From Patescibacteria group bacterium (GTDB lineage Bacteria; Patescibacteriota; Microgenomatia; UBA1400; MFAQ01): DNA of 15,739 nt. Below are positions 15,001 to 15,739 of this stretch, piece by piece. The stretch lies in contig JAHITH010000041.1 in assembly GCA_018817845.1 (NCBI GenBank), positions 1-15,739 of the forward strand, given 5' to 3'. The notes beneath the pieces were generated by a model. The model ran no database searches and was not told where the DNA came from. It was given only the letters and a program-made list of their open reading frames with translations. Every line of letters starts with the position of its first letter. The stretch's first letter is position 1. Position numbers and translations under genes: made by a program.

Positions 15001-15202
15001 GCTGGCTAGCTTGTTTATAGTAGGAAAGAGGTATGTCTATTGGACTTTGATTAATTAAAGTCCAGTTTTCTTGCCCCCTGACAAGAATGGTAACTGTTGC
15101 AAAAGATTCTGTTTCGTATGATTCTTTGGTGTAAGCGTAAGACTGTGGAGCTAAGAGGAAGAAAATAAGAAGTGCGAATATTGAAAGGATAATATTTTTC
15201 AT
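12068..15202 (-). CDS. Fusion protein: exported NodB-like domain plus GT-C-like membrane domain
   Basis: A 1044-residue protein. Residues 1-23 are a signal peptide (cleavage likely after SYA). Residues about 33-450 form an extracellular region paralogous to the protein at 7337-9133: VRGQENW (41-47), YMLRYDAI (74-81), LGGLLEVT (102-109), FLSGYERSDRL (133-143), RFGNYPP (156-162), AEPYLPSK (206-213), AQD (220-222). From about 470 it becomes polytopic, with about a dozen hydrophobic segments. These include GLWGPNGHDAIFHLSLIN (about 525-545), a first-loop motif like those of GT-C enzymes, and NYHLGVDWVLALISKL. A lipid-linked-sugar transferase is inferred for this half. Two odd hydrophilic inserts come from palindromic DNA (near residues 489-497 and 805-827). 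The start forms an ATGA overlap with the flippase stop (15202-15199). No Shine-Dalgarno is seen. The exact function is not recognised. Confidence 0.85.
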   Translation of the reverse strand: MKNIILSIFALLIFFLLAPQSYAYTKESYETESFATVTILVRGQENWTLINQSPIDIPLSYYKQASQLKIPTSYMLRYDAITDKEISSKLSDLVATDSTQILGGLLEVTPKLAQKANVEYQNHGSFTTANHIFLSGYERSDRLKIIDTYMDAFFNRFGNYPPVIGVDSLDSFSFDYLVSHYSVIAAFIQDETYQSNNLRHWGGILAEPYLPSKTNILLPAQDSKNKINGVVFRWSPADPFDFFSKNSISRFDPTHINIRLDNNYQLFFQTEDSLKNTEIAKQFATNFVKQLKDKQDNYSLTLRSTTSLGELIKARYPETSPASFFIANNVYWYQNPFYRLVLRQTNNGDAEIIDFHVYNPKITGEYFHQKNIQTVSFQEIQGIIDSVKFPESSLFIDINLETAKITSEYWDLIITDGQKVLRAEPKKIIFENFSPPSLESNQIKIKTSRNSTQWLINPTPPFKNLFNSNYFVIKLALIFLFIFLILKTTSSFLRRQESILFLGLLFGFITLIPVLFSGQVYSFGLGLWGPNGHDAIFHLSLINSLKDNLLSLSHPQISGQVLQNYHLGVDWVLALISKLTGLQPAILLLRYLPIVLLAVIVSQLIKLLSSWKFSKPAIHLSLFLSFLAGSFGFVFTLLKSGNLFAGESLFWMNQSVSIFLNPPFAFSIALLLIFLNLYTANGKFILLILIGGLLAQVKIYAFILLLLSLLILREIKLFIGIGLVGLLLSLPTLGLQGSPFVFSPLWFPKSLIAAQDKLNWQKLAQAWQVYEANGVYIKLFIVNSLALIIYLLGNLGVRVIGLLNILKKDFSSESGALSDCSDVESFRLVKSIILLGLIIPLLFIQANNPWNTIQFSYYSLFFLSIFTAQAISSKKRSLITWILVFGLTLPTTIGTLRDYITPYSASKISFTELQALETLKSQEKGIVISPIFSKSKSRQFPAPKPLYAYTTTAYISAISGQPEYLSDLINLDITGFDYKERVKNVQRFYQTQDPTWVKNFLQTENIKYIYTTPISQLQINPQKTCLTPIFDTGEIIIYKFNCYD
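12722..12788. repeat. Candidate imperfect palindromic insert inside CDS
   Basis: Nested inverted arms are visible: CCTAAA (12722-12727) with TTTAGG (12783-12788); GATTCC (12729-12734) with GAAATC (12773-12778, one mismatch); ATCTG (12737-12741) with CAGAT (12760-12764); CGCT (12748-12751) with AGCG (12755-12758) around a 3-nt loop. Arms are separated by unequal bulges. The DNA encodes a Ser/Asp/Glu-rich insert (SSESGALSDCSDVES) between two hydrophobic segments. A mobile small palindromic element is a plausible origin, not a proven one. Confidence 0.4.
13708..13734. repeat. REP/MITE-like palindrome encoding FLRRQES
   Basis: ATTCCTGC (13711-13718), a 4-nt loop CTAC, and GCAGGAAT (13723-13730) form a perfect 8-bp hairpin. 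With its flanks (TAG before, GACG after) this is the small palindrome I know from many bacterial genomes, whose in-frame translation reads SFLRRQES. Here it reads TTSSFLRRQESILF within the 1044-residue gene, between the first two hydrophobic segments of the membrane half, and it keeps the frame open. Confidence 0.7.
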
Positions 15203-15739
15203 TTTCTTAAAGCAAAAAGCTTGATTGTTTTGTTGATAAACGATTTGCCCTCTATTAGAAGCACCAAACCAATAAATATAATTACTCCCCCAAGAGAGAT
15301 AACTGTTACCCTGGAAACTGAGGAAGCAAAGGAGTGAACCAAATACAAATAAATGGCCAACCCTATGGATGAAAGGATTGGACTTTTAAGTGAATCAAGG
15401 AGGGAAAATTTGATATGTTTTCTGGCGACCAAAATAGCAACCAGAGAAGATGTGGCGATAAGACCAGCTGCGTAACTAACACCTAGATAACCGTACTTTA
15501 TGGCCAAAAATGGCATTATGCCCCAGGTGAGCGAAGCCCACATTAGCATAAGCTTGAAGGTGATGTGAATTTTACCCACAGCGTTTAAGGCGTTGGTGAG
15601 ACTAGTAGAAACGGTGGCCCAACCGGCGTTGTAAAGGTATAAATATAAAGGAATAAGGGCGGGCAACCACTTGGTGTACTTGGGGATTATTTCTACCAAT
15701 GGTCTTGCCAAAAAGCCCATGGCTATAAAAATGGGGAAT
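15199..15739 (-). CDS. Wzx/MATE-type polysaccharide flippase, C-terminal part (5' end outside window)
   Basis: The frame is open from the right edge (reading FPIFIAMGFLARPLVEII) to TGA at 15201-15199, about 180 residues. An internal ATG at 15720 is not the real start because coding continues upstream. Five or six hydrophobic segments are present. STSLTNALNAVGKIHITFKLML followed by LAIKYGYLGVSYA matches the pattern of the C-terminal half of oligosaccharide flippases (Polysacc_synt_C type: TxxLNAxGK, then YGxxGVxxA). Such proteins move a polyprenyl-linked oligosaccharide from the inner to the outer face of the cytoplasmic membrane, which fits the surrounding glycosyltransferases. The stop overlaps the start of the next gene in an ATGA, so it belongs to the same operon and is upstream of everything seen here. 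The alternative, MurJ, is less likely in this setting. Confidence 0.82.
   Translation of the reverse strand, partial: FPIFIAMGFLARPLVEIIPKYTKWLPALIPLYLYLYNAGWATVSTSLTNALNAVGKIHITFKLMLMWASLTWGIMPFLAIKYGYLGVSYAAGLIATSSLVAILVARKHIKFSLLDSLKSPILSSIGLAIYLYLVHSFASSVSRVTVISLGGVIIFIGLVLLIEGKSFINKTIKLFALRK

Noticed and set aside
1..15739. CRISPR arrays, tRNA or rRNA genes, rho-independent terminators, riboswitches
   Set aside because: I read for regularly spaced repeats, cloverleaf landmarks and GC hairpins followed by T runs, and found none; the window is coding almost throughout.

Overview
The window looks like part of a large cell-surface polysaccharide or glycoprotein-glycan locus from a small-genome bacterium. 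The likely source is the Candidate Phyla Radiation (Patescibacteria), probably a Microgenomates-type lineage. This placement is inference. It rests on the AT-rich, Lys/Asn/Ile-rich proteins, the very tight gene packing, the near absence of Shine-Dalgarno sequences, and the dense mix of GT2, GT4, YfhO and GT39-like membrane proteins. TGA is used as an ordinary stop at several gene junctions, so the TGA=Gly code of Gracilibacteria/Absconditabacteria does not apply.

All genes lie on the minus strand, so transcription runs from right to left. Order of transcription: (1) 3' part of a Wzx-type flippase, cut by the right edge; (2) a 1044-residue exported/membrane protein with a NodB/CE4-like extracellular domain fused to a polytopic GT-C-like domain; (3) a 21-codon remnant of a GT2 gene; (4) a RhuM-family gene; (5) a WaaE-like GT2; (6) a second GT2; (7) a secreted NodB-like protein paralogous to the N-terminal half of gene 2; (8) an ArnT/PMT-like GT-C enzyme; (9) another WaaE-like GT2; (10) an ALG11-like GT4; (11) a YfhO-type GT-C membrane protein; (12) a GT2; (13) a GT2 cut by the left edge. 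Four junctions overlap by 4 bp (ATGA) or 8 bp, three overlap by 13-23 bp, and the remaining gaps are 7-31 nt. This is one translationally coupled operon with no visible internal terminator or promoter. No stretch over 300 bases lacks a gene.

Working model (inference): the GT2 and GT4 enzymes build a lipid-linked glycan on the cytoplasmic face and the flippase exports it. The three GT-C-like membrane proteins and the two NodB-like proteins then act on it outside.

The main surprise is the RhuM gene interrupting the operon. It is flanked by two 65-bp direct copies (58/65 identical) of the first 21 codons of the downstream GT2. The upstream copy is a truncated remnant that still overlaps the preceding gene as an intact operon gene would, so it probably marks an insertion or recombination junction. 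Two further oddities are palindromic repeat-like inserts carried in frame inside the 1044-residue protein.
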